A DNA stretch of 45,753 bases from Ophioceras dolichostomum (Eukaryota; Ascomycota; Sordariomycetes; Magnaporthales; Ophioceraceae), in the NCBI GenBank assembly GCA_003049485.1, contig PYST01000311.1:1-45753 (forward strand). The letters run 5' to 3'. The notes beneath the pieces were generated by a model. It was not told where the DNA came from. It saw only the letters and a program-made list of their open reading frames with translations, and ran no database searches. Position 1 is the stretch's first letter; each line of letters opens with the position of its first letter. Below are positions 20,707 through 31,179 of the stretch, one piece after another. Made by a program: the position numbers and the translations under genes.

Positions 20707-22836
20707 GCCATCGAAGAGCTCCTTCTTCCTGCGCAGTTCCCCCTCGAACTAGGTATTAGTATGCCTGCCTCGGTAAACAGAGAAATGCATCCTTCTCCCT
20801 CGGCTCGGTCCGTCTGGTCTGTTCCTCCCCTCATGACCACGCGCACGCCATCCCATCATGTTGGTCGCATCTTTTGGCCTGTGACGCGTCAAACGATGAG
20901 GGCGACCACCGACAACTAGGAGACTCAGGAGAGCTCTCTGGCGGATGGGCGATTTAAGGTTGTCTGTCCCATGCAATCGATACCTCCGCACCAGTCAATG
21001 CGCAGCAAGAAGCAAGGCAGACTTGACATGGCACCAATACATAATCATGCATAAAAAGGGCGATTTACGACATGGCTGTTATCCCAACAGACTTGATTGG
21101 CCGCGACGGGCAGCGAAGGAATCGGCAGATAAGCCGAGGTAGGGGAGGAAGCTTAAACTCACCTCGGCGTTTGTCTCAACGAGTATCTGGTCGACATCTC
21201 GTCGCAAGAAGAAAAGGAGCCCGCGAAGGACTCGAGCTTTTTCGTGCGGAACTATTTTTTGTACTGAAAGATTCAATAAAAGAAGAATGCCCTGCTTCCC
21301 TCCCCTCTCAACGGGAGTGTCGGGCGGACACGGAAGGCGGTGAACGAATCCCTGGCGATTCAATATTTTGCTGGGGTTTTTGTTGCTCTCTTGGCGCGTG
21401 TGGTTGGCCCGCCAAAATCCCCAAAGAGTCCACCACCATCCCGGACCCGAACCGGCGTCCCCACTACGGATGGGTTTCCATAGAGGGACTTTCATGTGCG
21501 GACGGCTCAAAGAGATTCCAAATTCCCTACATTTTCGATGTACATACAGCTGGATGGGACCCGCGGAGCCGTATTCTTATTTGTTTGACTGCCGGGATTA
21601 CTTTCCCCATGAAATGCGACGGCTTCCGTGGTTCGCCCGGTGCTGGGGATAGGTCAGGTATGCCTGCGTTACCCGTTCTCGAAGAATCCTTTCAAATGTT
21701 TTCAACGTTTGGTCCATTTTGGGTAACTCGTACCTTGCCGACTAACAGTAATACATATGGCAGAAATCTGTTGAGTGTTAGTCAGGCAATTTTCCATGGC
21801 ATCCCTCGGCCGATTCTGGATGTGATGAGATACTGGGTGGTACATGCTTCCCTGACGTCCTTCTGATAGGCCAATGATGGGAGGGGATGTGATATCGTCA
21901 GCTGTGCCCTCGCCATGCAGCTCTACATGGCAAAGCCTGCCTGCACCATCCAGCCCGTCTGCACCATCCAGCCTTCCCGCACGCTTTGCGTACTGCAGGT
22001 ACCCCACGATGAGGGGCTACCATCCATATCCGCACCTCCTTAACATAGGACCAGGAAGCAAACCGATGAGTTCCAGAGCCTCGCGGCTCTGACGCGGCAG
22101 CGAGGATGCAGTCGTCCCTATCGCTTCCCGGTAGGTCTCCGAGGCATTGAATCACCACTCGTTTCTCAGAGGGAAAAGGTGTGGTCAATAACAGGAAGCC
22201 TGCAGGTATTTTATACACAGCGACTGTTGACGAGTTATCATGTCTCTTTATTCTCTTCTGTGCACTTGCTTCCATGACCACCAGCAGAACGTCAGCTCGG
22301 TCTGGTGTACTTGAACGGTTCGGTCGCCCAACACTCGTAAGCCCCTATGCAGGTCGTTCCTGAGTAACCAGTCTTCCTGGGCTTCCTGCCCTGTTTCCTT
22401 GCCCAGGTACCTATCGAAGTACGGCGGGGACCACGTTCGCCCGGCACGGGGGAGAAGACTAGCAGACGCCAACAGACGAGGGGTGGAAGCAGGGGAAAGA
22501 GTGGGCGCTACACAAGAATGAAGATATCAGCTGCTAGGATCGTACCAGGCCGGGTCTAAACTCATCCAGCTCGACATGGATCCAGATCGAGTCTCTTTTA
22601 GGGCCACCATTCGTCTCCTTCACCTCTCCCAATACTCAGTGGAAGTAGAGTAACAGGTCCAGCGGTTCAGCCTGCCATTGGCCGCCACATTGCTTGGCCG
22701 TGGAGGAATCATGTGACTTGTTGATTTTGAAGGCATCTGCGTCTCAGCTGGGCTCTTAACCAGCTGAGATATTTTCGTCACGGCCGTCACAGTTAGCCCC
22801 TCCAGCTCCCTCTTCCTCCTTTTCCCAGTTGCGAAA
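20707..22836. other. Intergenic between divergent genes, no gene recognised
   Basis: The erg4 upstream region and the leader of the 22.8-kb gene lie here. There is a small tandem repeat of CTGCACCATCCAGCC near 21938-21970. The longest open frame (21072-21866) has no recognisable motif and normal GC-shadow character. Confidence 0.55.
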
Positions 22837-25146
22837 ATGTCCGATCTCGTCCAAATCCCGTTCAGCGCGTTCAAGCTCATCGACCTCGGCCAATCCTTCG
22901 GCCTATCGGCGTACCAGGCCCTGTACAAAGACCACAGCGAGCCGATCGGGCTCACATCCGTGGTGCAGGCTCTCGGTCTGCTACAGCCCTCGGATCAGGC
23001 ACTCGACGTCTTCAACGAGAGATTGGCCAAGGAGTCAGTGCGCTGGAACCTCCAAGAGACGGGCATCGAAGTCGTCACCGGGAATTCGTCGACGACGAGA
23101 GAAATGGCCAAGACGCGCGACGGCGAGGCTGCGCTTCTAGTCCTCGCCTTTCTGATCGAGTCCCTCGGTGCCAAGACCACGTCCGACCTGGTGCTGAAGA
23201 TCGTCGACACGACGCCGCCGACGCTCCTCCCGATCAGGCCCAGAAGGGCACAAGTCGTCAATGTGGCCTCCGCCGTAGAGTCCCAAACTACGTCCGTCGG
23301 CTGGCAGCAGGAGATCTCCGACGCGCAGGACTGCGTGTGCGAGCGGCCCGTCGTGTGGACAGGGGAGGCGCACCTGCCCCCAGCGTCGTTCGATCTGTCC
23401 GTCTAGGCCCTCCAGACCTTCTACCACGCGCTCTGCATCACGTCGAGATTTCCGGCCGATTACACCTGCGTGCTCAGGACGCCGCTGAGCCTCACCTTGG
23501 CCTTCGCACTCGCACACGCCATTTGCGGCCTCCGCGTCTGCGTCGTCGTCGATGGTGAGGTCGTACACGGAAGCCTCTCGCCTGGCCAGTGGCAGGTGAA
23601 ACTGGAGAGGTACCAATGCGGTCTTGGGACTTCCCCGAGAACCGAGGTCAAGCTGGGACGCAAGCTCGAAGATGCTCAAGAGCTCTTGGCCATCGACGAA
23701 CTGGGCCCGCTCCGGGCCAACCGAATTTCCCTCCGTGGCATTGCCAGAGCAGCGACCGTGGGTCAAGGTCTAAGCACCACTGAAGCTGACGATCTGGCCG
23801 TCCTCGTGATCGGGGTTGCCGTCTCCATCCTGGAGAAGTGGAAAAGGGAGGCGGTGGACGACAGCGGCGATGGCGATGCCTCCGATGTCTCATTCTCGGA
23901 TTCCGAGACATCGGCAGGGTCTGTTATGACCACGGAGGCCATGGAGGAGGACGTGGATCATGCCAAGGGTGAGACGCAATCGCTGGTCCCGGTCAAGACC
24001 CGCATCACCATCGGCGCAATAGCCGGATGGTGGCGTTGTTCCGAGAAGACCGCCTCGAGCATGCTCAGCGCAAGCCGGGATGTTTTCGCCAGCCAGCCCC
24101 CGGATGCGTCCTGGACGCATTCGCGCTTCTCCCGCGCCACGATGGGAACCATCGCTGAGTTTGAGAACCTCACCCCCGACGAAAAGATAGCAAGGAGATC
24201 GCAGACGAACCACGTCCTCGACCAGCGAGACTACTCGCGACTGGCCCACATGCTGACGACGCAGCTCCTGCTCATCTCATATCTCTAGTGCAACACGTCG
24301 ACCATGGAAAAGACGCGCGTGCGTTCGACCTGCTCCTCGCAAAGTTCGGAGCTGGGCAGAAGCATCAAAGCGCTCAATGACGTGAAGGCTCTGCAGCAGT
24401 CAGACGTGCTCTACAGCTGGTACTTCTGGCTCAGCGGGAAGCCGCCGAAGCTCCCCGAGAGCAACTACGGACTGGATGTCGTCACGACCGAGGGGTATTT
24501 GCTGTACCGCTCCCTCCTCCTGGACCTGAACCTCAGCCCCGAGTCGAGCGAAATGGTGGCGATCGAGCCCGGGCACATCTGCTCGGACAACCAGCGGCTC
24601 ACGGAGATCCGAGGCCCCGACAACGGCTACTCCGTGGTCGACGAGCCCTATTACCGAGAGATGCTGCAAGGGCGCGCAAAGCTGAGGCCCCAGGATCGCA
24701 CGGGACCCATCCGCCTCCGCTGGAAGGCCGTGGAGGTGGACGACAGCCTGGACCTGGAGATGTCGCTGGCGAGCAGGGACTCCAGGCTGAACCTGTCCGC
24801 GTCGGTGTACCAGATCGCCAAACTGGGCTGGACGCTCCAGTACGGCGACCAGTGGTCGCTCGGATGCGCCCACGACGAGGAGAAGGTCGGCGGGCTGCTG
24901 CCAGGCGAGCAGGTAGAGGTCGTGTCGGCTGGCGCTCTGGGGCTGTCGTCGGCTTCGGCTGGGAAGAAGCAGCAGCAGCAGCAGCAGCGACTTCTGTTGC
25001 TCAGCGCCAACGGCAACGACTTGGGGCAGATCGCCTGTCTGCTGGCCGCGCCGGAGGGCAAACGAGGCATGCTGCGCAGGGATGCTTGTCTGAGATGCTG
25101 TGTCACGGCTTGCAATAAGCGGGGCCTAGACTTCTTGATTGACTAG
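22837..25146 (+). pseudogene. Unidentified 770-codon gene cut by two TAG codons
   Basis: Three frames, 22837-23406, 23407-24288 and 24289-25146, are in the same phase and separated only by single TAG codons at 23404-23406 and 24286-24288. Protein-like sequence runs to the edge of each stop (ASFDLSV/ALQTFYHALC and LLLISYL/CNTSTMEK). The start ATG at 22837 follows a pyrimidine-rich leader. Segment 1 is helical (FSAFKLIDLGQSFGLSAYQA; TREMAKTRDGEAALLVLAF). Segment 2 has LAHAICGLRVCVVVDGEVVH, a possible beta core, and an acidic Ser/Asp stretch. Segment 3 has YGLDVVTTEGYLLYRSLLLD and a six-Gln run. I do not recognise the family and see no catalytic motif. Both stops fit CAG-to-TAG (CpA to TpA). No GT-AG intron could remove either stop in phase. 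Confidence 0.7.
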
Positions 25147-26090
25147 GGGTCATGTCAAGGTCTGGCCCGGCATACTTGCTGGCGTGGCTGCTGTCTCTCC
25201 CTCTTTCCTTCCATGGTGCGCAGGACCCGGTCTTTTTTGAAGACGCTTTGGGAGGCGGTTAAAAACTCCTTGGAGACTATTAAAATTGGAGGGTGCCTGA
25301 CTCTCCTTTGTCGTAGACGACGGTTTTCCAAAGTAAGTAGGAAGGTAATATTGTGAAACAAAAAGGCGGCGTGAAAGGCAGGAAGGTAAGGTGTATTGGA
25401 AAAAGCGGAAATGATGTGTTATTAGATGTATTCCATTAAATCGAATCCCGTGCTGTATAACGGTTTGCTTTGGAGACAGGGCTAGAGACGGTGCTAGAGA
25501 CGACCTTCGGACCTTTGCGCGGCCATGACAGTCTTCGTACCGACACCGCCTTTTGTTATATGGGAAAGGCGTCTCCGTAGTGTGACGGCTGTGACGGGCC
25601 TCAAGACTGAACGGCCCCACTGGCAGCGCCGGTGCACGTGGATAACTCACGTGACCAAGGATCCGCACCGTCACGCGACTAAGACCCCGCACTGCATGAC
25701 CTTTTCTTTGACCTGGACGTGCCTAGTGCTTTGCACAGACTCTTCTCTTTCTCTTGCCAAAGAAGAGTCTTCGTTCTAGAGCATCAATTCGATAGCTGTT
25801 GAAGCCTGCGTTCCGTGATCGTGACACGTAGTGTCTTCAAGAATACGCCTCGCGTACTATGGTACTTTGGTAGCTAGCAAATACAAGAAATAGTCGGAAC
25901 CTTTTCGTCCTTCCCACCCCACGCCACCAATACCGCATCGTCCCCCTCTATGGCTTGATACCCCTGAGGCGATGGCATGGTAGACAGTGGCAGTCTAATA
26001 CCTAGCACATACGACCATATGCAGTAGAATACACGGGATCCCGTCCGCTCTCCCCTAGTTCAGCTACTGACAGCTGGATTAGTATGAAAG
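25147..26090. other. Intergenic, no gene recognised
   Basis: Short unsupported open frames only. The left part is the probable 3' flank of the TAG-interrupted gene. Confidence 0.55.
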
Positions 26091-26094
26091 TCTT

Positions 26095-26235
26095 GTGGGA
26101 GAGCACATCTGCCCAATCAGCCAGCCCGGCTCCGCCCCACCTCCAGGGGAGAGCATACCTACCCAATCAGCCGCCTCTGCTCCGCCCCACCCCCGCCGAC
26201 TTCGCTTTCGCGCCCTCATCACTATATCACCCAGC
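26095..26235 (+). promoter_or_regulatory. Promoter-like block with duplicated CCAAT and GC boxes
   Basis: Two tandem, diverged units of about 55 bp each carry CCCAATCAGCC followed by CTCCGCCCCACC (first near 26111-26143, second near 26161-26193). The combination of a CCAAT box with a GC-rich box, then TATATCAC near 26224, resembles a promoter. It lies about 300 bp upstream of the DUF3435-like relic on the same strand. Confidence 0.4.
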
Positions 26236-26521
26236 GCCTGCCCGTTGGCAAACCACCGTTTCCATATCACACATCGCTGCCGTTGGCTTCACCCACACCC
26301 TTTGATGACAGCGTTTTTTGACGAGAGGAGAGGATAACGGTGATGGCACAAGACATGCTTTTCAGCCTGCCTGGCGGGATGGCGCACTGCATTAAAGGGA
26401 GCGCCCTCGCCCCGCCGCTCGCAGCAGGCGGAGGCGAGTTTTGCCTTCGTTCCTGCCCGTTGTCGTTCCCGCCCCCTTCGTTCAAGCGTCGCTGTTGACG
26501 AGCGCCGCGCTCGAGGACGGC

Positions 26522-27507
26522 ATGTCGACTCTTTTCGTCGCCACCATCCGCCCGGTCGAGGCCTGGCGGAATAGCAAGCAGTAGCATGAGGCCAGGCGCC
26601 GGGATGCTTTCAAGGCCTTGGAGAGGTTCAATCAGGAACCCCTGGATGACGTCCCCCACCGCACTTCTGAAAAGTGGACGGCGGCGCGAGCGGCTGCCAT
26701 GAGGGCTTGGAGAAAGTGCGCTTTGCTTTTTTTCTTCTTTTCTTTTTCTTTATTTCTTTTCTCATTTTTCCTTCCTGTTTTTTCCTTTCATTTCCGCCTT
26801 TTCTTCTAGCCGACTGCTGACTGACTCTCTTGTTTTCCTCTCTCTTGTTTTCGCCAGGTATTTCGTCGCCGTGGATATCAAACCAGACGCCATCTGGTCT
26901 GCCCAGTGCCTTCGCCAGAATGCGGAGAGCTACAACAATGCGATAAATTACTGTCGGGTATTTCCTCTTGACTACGTCCAGTATTCCGAACGTCCTCGCC
27001 TGACCCTCGCCAAGGGAGAATATGTCATGGAGCGGTCGGTGAAGGCGGCCTACAGCGTCGTTAAGTTTTGGACGTGCGTGGTTTTGGAGGCCGACGCCAC
27101 CGTTCTCGAGGAAACGAGGCGAGGCAATCCAGAGATGGCGGGTATCTGGAAGTTGACGTGCGACTACGGTAAAAGAGGCACTGGGCCTGTTTGGGAGGTA
27201 TCCATGGTTGGTGAATTTCTCTCCCCTGTCGCCATTTCATCGGCTTTGCCAATATGAAGCCGTGCCCGGTCGGTATAGTGGGTTTCTCAACACCTCGCCC
27301 CGGAGCTCGGTCTTACATTGCATCAGACGTTCCCCAAAGTCGAAACGACTGCAGCCGATGTTTGGCTCATTCTCGGCACGCTGTGGGCTCGTGGCGACCA
27401 TATTCCCTACACACCCAGGGCTCGAGTCGCGTTCCATTCCGTTGTCCTCGCTGCCAGCATTGGTGGTTTCAGACCAGGTACCCTGATCAATTTTCCCTAT
27501 GAGCAGG
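26522..27507 (+). pseudogene. DUF3435 tyrosine-recombinase-like relic
   Basis: Exon 1 starts at the ATG of 26522 and is broken by TAG at 26582-26584. It continues with RRDAFKALERFNQEP and EKWTAARAAAMRAWRK. A 142-nt pyrimidine-rich intron (26716-26857) splices in phase to YFVAVDIKPDAIWSAQCL. The helix VKAAYSVVKFWTCVVLEAD follows. After a loss of frame near 27200-27300 comes ADVWLILGTLWARGDHIPY and RVAFHSVVLAASIGGFRPGT. The last block matches the DUF3435/FluG-type recombinase box with the first catalytic Arg (GFRPG). The C-terminal catalytic boxes are missing because sequence stops at the family A LTR at 27508. DUF3435 proteins include the captains that mobilise Starship elements. This copy is dead; captain status is an inference. 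Confidence 0.5.
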
Positions 27508-27670
27508 TGTCATGGCGCAACGTACGGCTTCATATTGACTTCTAAAGCTGCATGAAGGAGAACAGAATCTAACGAGAGAATCGCGTCTGAAGACGCGATG
27601 CTAAGTGCGGGGCATGGGCGGTCACGTGACAGATACAGTACACAGGGAGGAGCGGGCCAGGCCCGTGACA
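27508..27670 (-). mobile_element. LTR, family A (163 bp), no target-site duplication
   Basis: It is near-identical in sequence and length to 1941-2103. The ends are TGTCATGGCGC and GCCCGTGACA. Flanking pentamers GCAGG and CTCTT differ, so it is not a simple solo LTR. The sequence right of it (27671-27682), read on the minus strand, is purine-rich (AACAAAAAGAG) like a polypurine tract. This suggests the 3' LTR of a minus-oriented, truncated element. Confidence 0.75.
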
Positions 27671-28214
27671 CTCTTTTTGTTCGAAAGCCTTTCGAGTATC
27701 CTATTTCAAGTTCGATTTCGATTTAAAGTCGTTCGGCTCTCATCACTGAACGGTCGAGATCTGCCTACCTTTCCGCGTCGACCCTCGCACCCGCTTACTT
27801 GCTCGACCGCGCTCTCAATGCGCTGCCGTTTTATCACAATCGGGAGAGCAGGAGGTCAGGCCGGTGCGGGCGATTAGGTTCGGGAACAGTGGTTCTATTA
27901 CTAGCTAGCCTCTGGGTGCAAGTACCGAGGGGCAGAAGGGGGAGGGGGGGTTGATGACGAGGACGTAGCTCAAGGAGCTATAAACAAGAATTGCAGTGTG
28001 TCAGACAGCATGGTGCGCTGAGCAGAAGGGGGGGGGGTGATAATCAGGTTGATGATTGAACGAGTGGTTGATGATTGCTTGTTGCTTCCTTTTTATTATG
28101 ATGGTTCTTGCTTCGTTCTTCTCCCTCCCACAGTCATGAAGATGCGAGCTGCCCGCTAAATATCTGTAGAAGACGGACAAAGTCTGTGTGTCCACCTAGA
28201 GACTCCAACAGCGA
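27671..28214. other. Probable decayed retroelement sequence
   Basis: This lies between two LTRs of different families. Positions 27783-27830 match 9258-9305 in inverted orientation. G-runs occur near 27937-27948 and 28028-28036. No protein motif recognised. Confidence 0.4.
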
Positions 28215-28390
28215 TGTTAAGGGCACGACCAAGGCCTAGGGAAGAACATGCGTTGTGCCGTGCAGCAGGAAGCTATCTAGGAATTGGTGCGTGCCAGAGA
28301 GCAGGGCTAGAATTGCCCTTCCAGGTAGGGCTGCACGTGACCGCCATTGACTGGACCAATCATGACGTAAAGCGGGTTAGGCCCGTGACA
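28215..28390 (-). mobile_element. 3' LTR, family B (176 bp), of a Ty3/gypsy element
   Basis: On the minus strand the LTR starts TGTCACGGGCCTAACC and ends CCCTTAACA. Just upstream in the element's sense lies the polypurine tract GGAGGAGGGAGTAC (rc of 28391-28404), preceded by the end of pol. A solo copy of the same LTR is at 39529-39704. The adjacent polypurine tract and pol fix the orientation of this family. Confidence 0.88.
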
Positions 28391-29520
28391 GTACTCCCTC
28401 CTCCACAGGGCTGTTTGTCCTCGAACAGCCATAAGGGCTGCTTGTAGGAAGCGTTAAGGCGCGAGCGGCGTAAGTCCAGGCGTGGGTGCAGAGGCCGGCT
28501 CAGGCTGCTTGCGCAGTTTGTCTCGGGGACGGCGTACTTGCGGTGGCATTGCCGGGACAGACACAGCCGACTGGGCGACTGGTGCAGGCGGTGCGGTCGG
28601 TGTAGGCGGAGCCGGTGCGGGCGGGGCCGGTGCGGGCGGAGCCGGTGCGGACGGGGCCTGCGGACGGGGCCGGTGCGGACGAAACTGGTATGGACTGTGC
28701 CAGCTGAGCTGGTACAGGCGTAACCGGTTGCGCATTCTGACGTTCAGCGGCGCGGCGGACGACAGACGGAGGGGGGCCAGGCTTGTCGGGATGGGCCGCG
28801 TGGTAGCGGAGGACAGCCTCTTCTTCGCCGTCAAGGTCCTTTAGAGGCTGCCAGGTGGGTGCATGACCCAGCCACTTGAGGAGGTAGTGCCAACCATTCT
28901 CATTGTGACAGTCCAGGATGTCCTCAAATACCCAGCGGGCCACTGGTTCCAGGACTCCATCCTTTCGCACGAGCACCCGGCCACGCAGGTGGCGGGATTC
29001 CGCCTCGTTGATGACGTCCTGACTGGGGCGGGGCTTGGTAGCAGACATGGGCTTCAGGAGAGAGTGGTGAAATACCGGAAAGATCTTCATACTGGCTGGC
29101 AGTGCCAGGGCGCAGGCGCGCTTGTACACACGCGTCAGGGCGTACGGCCCAGCCCATTTGTCGTCGCCCTTCTTCATTGGCCTGTTGGTCTTCATGTACC
29201 TCGTGCTGACGTACACGAGTTGACCCTCCACGAATACAGGCGCATCAGATCGGTGACGGTTGGCCGCTTCCTCGTACCTCTGTTGTGATTGGGCTGCCAG
29301 TGCTTTCAGCTGCGTGAGGATGCGTTCATGGCGGTCAGCAACGGAGTTGGCGCGGTAGAACTATTGCTTCTGTCTGCGGAGAGGTCAGGCGGCCAGGGAT
29401 TTGAGGCTTCTACTCCCAGTCTAGGGTTGAAGCCGTAGTTGGCAAAGAACGGGAACACTCCCGTGATTTCCGAAACCACGTTGATGGAGGCGAACTCGGC
29501 TAACGGTAGCCACTTTACTT
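28391..29520 (-). pseudogene. Ty3/gypsy pol 3' end: integrase C-terminus with chromodomain
   Basis: From right to left the minus strand encodes WLPLAEFASINVVSE and FFANYGFNPRLGVEAS (integrase core end) and then, after a frameshift near 29360, ANSVADRHERILTQLKALAA. The GPY/F-like module follows (GDDKWAGPYALTRVYKRAC; IFPVFHHSLLKPM), then a chromodomain (EDILDCHNENGWHYLLKWLG; TWQPLKDL). The tail is a Pro/Ala repeat that loses 2 nt near 28665: the frame-corrected tail ends in LTPLAP-stop at 28454. Chromodomains target chromoviral integrases to heterochromatin. The element is truncated at its 5' side around 29520 (no gag, protease, RT or RNase H). It is inactive. Confidence 0.88.
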
Positions 29521-29646
29521 TAACAGTTTACCGCCTTCCTAACTCGCATTAGAGTTCACCACCTTCGTAACTGGGGGTCCTACTTTGACGGTTTACCGCC
29601 TTCCCATTTGAACCCCCTTCCTCCCCACTGTCACGGGCCCAGATCA
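29521..29646. other. Junction sequence with repeated GTTTACCGCCTTCC and an LTR-like end
   Basis: GTTTACCGCCTTCC occurs at about 29526 and 29602, in a partly tandem arrangement. TGTCACGGGCCC at 29636-29647 looks like the first 12 bases of a family A/B LTR, cut directly by the LINE tail that follows. Confidence 0.4.
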
Positions 29647-29647
29647 G

Positions 29648-29864
29648 TAGTAGTAGTAGTAGTATTATTTAACGTCAGTGGGCCACGTGGCTAGTGAGTC
29701 AGGCCACGTGAATACCCGAAGCCTCCCTTGGAGCATATGACGCGCCTAAGCTACGGAAAGAAAAGTAAAGTACTTGTTTCCGTCCGCTTAAGCGTTGCGA
29801 GGGCCCTTAGGCCTTAGTTTCTATGGCAGGCCACTCCTCGGCCCTGAGCCGAGGGGTGGGGCTA
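29648..29864 (-). mobile_element. LINE 3' end fragment
   Basis: This is a copy of the LINE 3' tail (compare 10285-10472 and 42270-42495), with a short (TAG)n run at its left end. It stops at the single N at 29865, beyond which unrelated TPR sequence begins, so its true 5' boundary is unknown. Confidence 0.8.
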
Positions 29865-29865
29865 N

Positions 29866-30022
29866 CATGAACAATCTGGCTTTCACTTGGAAGGGTCAAG
29901 ACCGGCATACAGATGCTTTGAGGCTAATGAGTGAATGTGCGCAGGCTCGGCAGCAAGTTCTCGGTTTAGAGCACCCACATACTTTATCATCATTGGCAGT
30001 GGTAGCGAGGTGGAGTAATTAG
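29866..30022 (+). pseudogene. C-terminal TPR fragment of a STAND protein
   Basis: The sequence reads MNNLAFTWKGQDRHTDALRL, then MSECAQARQQVLGLEHPHTL and SSLAVVARWSN-stop. This is the last unit of the kinesin-light-chain-type TPR array of fungal NB-ARC/NACHT-TPR proteins. It is cut off at the N at 29865, so the gene body is missing from this assembly. The following 95 bp (30030-30118) contain a direct repeat of TGTCAAGGGTCGAACAAGGA and then match the 3' flank of the NACHT-WD40 gene. Confidence 0.7.
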
Positions 30023-30029
30023 GATGTCA

Positions 30030-30118
30030 AGGGTCGAACAAGGAGAAGAGGAAGTGTCAAGGGTCGAACAAGGAGAAGAGGAAGAGACGTTGTGCCTTGA
30101 AGAGGTCTAAACTAGGAT
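30030..30118 (+). repeat. STAND-gene 3' flank repeat
   Basis: GTCAAGGGTCGAACAAGGAGAAGAGGAAG is present twice in tandem (about 30029 and 30057, first 20 bases GTCAAGGGTCGAACAAGGAG). The rest, GAGACGTTGTGCCTTGAAGA and GTCTAAACTAGGATAGAG, matches 31180-31236 in inverted orientation at about 85-90 percent. Confidence 0.6.
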
Positions 30119-30119
30119 A

Positions 30120-30187
<68 letters not shown>

Positions 30188-30925
30188 TTTAACGTCAGTG
30201 GGCAACGTGGCTAGTGAGCCAGGCCACGTGAATACCCGAAGCCTCCTTGGGGCATATGACGCGCCTGAGCTACGGAAAGAAAAGTAAAGTACATGTTTCC
30301 GTCCGCTTAAGCGTTGCGAGGGCCCTTAGGCCTTAGTTTCTATGGCAGGCCACTCCTCGGCCCTGAGCCGAGGGGTGGGGCTACAGGGGGGTGTTCAGGT
30401 CTGGGGTCTCGGGCCGCCGCCGCCGGTCCTTCCCGGCGGTCTCGGGCCTGTTGGCAGCGGACAGATGTCCGTGAAGAATCGGGTGGTCTCGCACCACTTG
30501 CGGAAGCGCTCGGCGCCGGCAGTGGTCCCGAGGATCCAGCGGGGGGAGCCGCGTAGCCGGGCCCGGGCCTGGCCCTGGGGGCAGTGAAAGATATGGTCCG
30601 GGGCCTTGGCGGCGCCGCAGGAGCATACGAGGACGGCATCCTCGTGTTCGAATCGGACGTGGTAGTCGTGGAAGTCGCCATGGCCCGAACGGGCGGCCAG
30701 GAGCCGGCCGAGTATCGGCCGGGGGAGGTCGAGCTCTTTAGGGAGCCGGGCCTTAGCCTGGATATGGAGCCCTTTATACCGGGCTGGGGCGTTGCGTTCC
30801 CAGTACTCTTTTAAGGCCTTGTCGAATCGGTCGTCGGCTAGGGCGAGGGCTGCTGCATAGCTTGCGGAGGTCCGGGACGGGGGCAGGGAGCAGCCGGTGC
30901 CGGCCATCTCGTCCGCCCTCTCGTT
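30119..30925 (-). mobile_element. 5'-truncated LINE copy with long (TAG)n tail
   Basis: The left end is a perfect (TAG)n run of about 22 units (30122-30187), then the 3' UTR, then the C-terminal 190 or so codons of the LINE ORF on the minus strand. Visible are ERADEMAGTGCSLP (end of RNase H) and the zinc-knuckle-like VLVCSCGAAKAPDHIFHCPQ. Homology to the 42-45 kb copy stops at about 30925. This copy keeps TGG where the longer copy has a TAG stop (KEYWERNA). Confidence 0.88.
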
Positions 30926-30983
30926 CGGGCACAGATCATAAGATGTACAGATCGCAGGATGTGAGGTCATGTCACGTGATGGG

Positions 30984-31128
30984 TGTTACGGCGCGGTATC
31001 AATTGGGCGCACCGACCGAAAGGTGCGTGGCCAATTGATAAAGTTCCCAGAGAGATCAAGTCATCAGACTTGATATTCTCGTCCTTTTGGCTCAAGCGGG
31101 TGGGAGCTCCTTGTGCTAAGTCGTGACA
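30984..31128. mobile_element. Solo LTR, family C (145 bp), left copy
   Basis: Ends are TGTTACGGCGCGG and GTCGTGACA. Flanks ATGGG (30979-30983) and ATGGC (31129-31133) agree at 4 of 5 positions. The copy at 35860-36004 is the same length, near-identical and inverted. Together they bracket the NACHT-WD40 gene. Confidence 0.8.
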
Positions 31129-31179
31129 ATGGCGTTATGTCACCTGTCCACAACTCACAGCTTAGTTCACTCGCCGATT

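Noticed and set aside
21072..21866. 264-codon plus-strand frame upstream of the 22.8-kb gene
   Set aside because: No motif, atypical composition and no splice or start support.
23380..23430. An intron removing the first TAG of the 22.8-kb gene
   Set aside because: The only nearby GT...AG pairs are under 20 nt apart or break the frame.
30122..30187. TAG repeats as a CRISPR-like or regulatory array
   Set aside because: It is a pure trinucleotide microsatellite at the 3' end of a LINE; four LINE copies share it.
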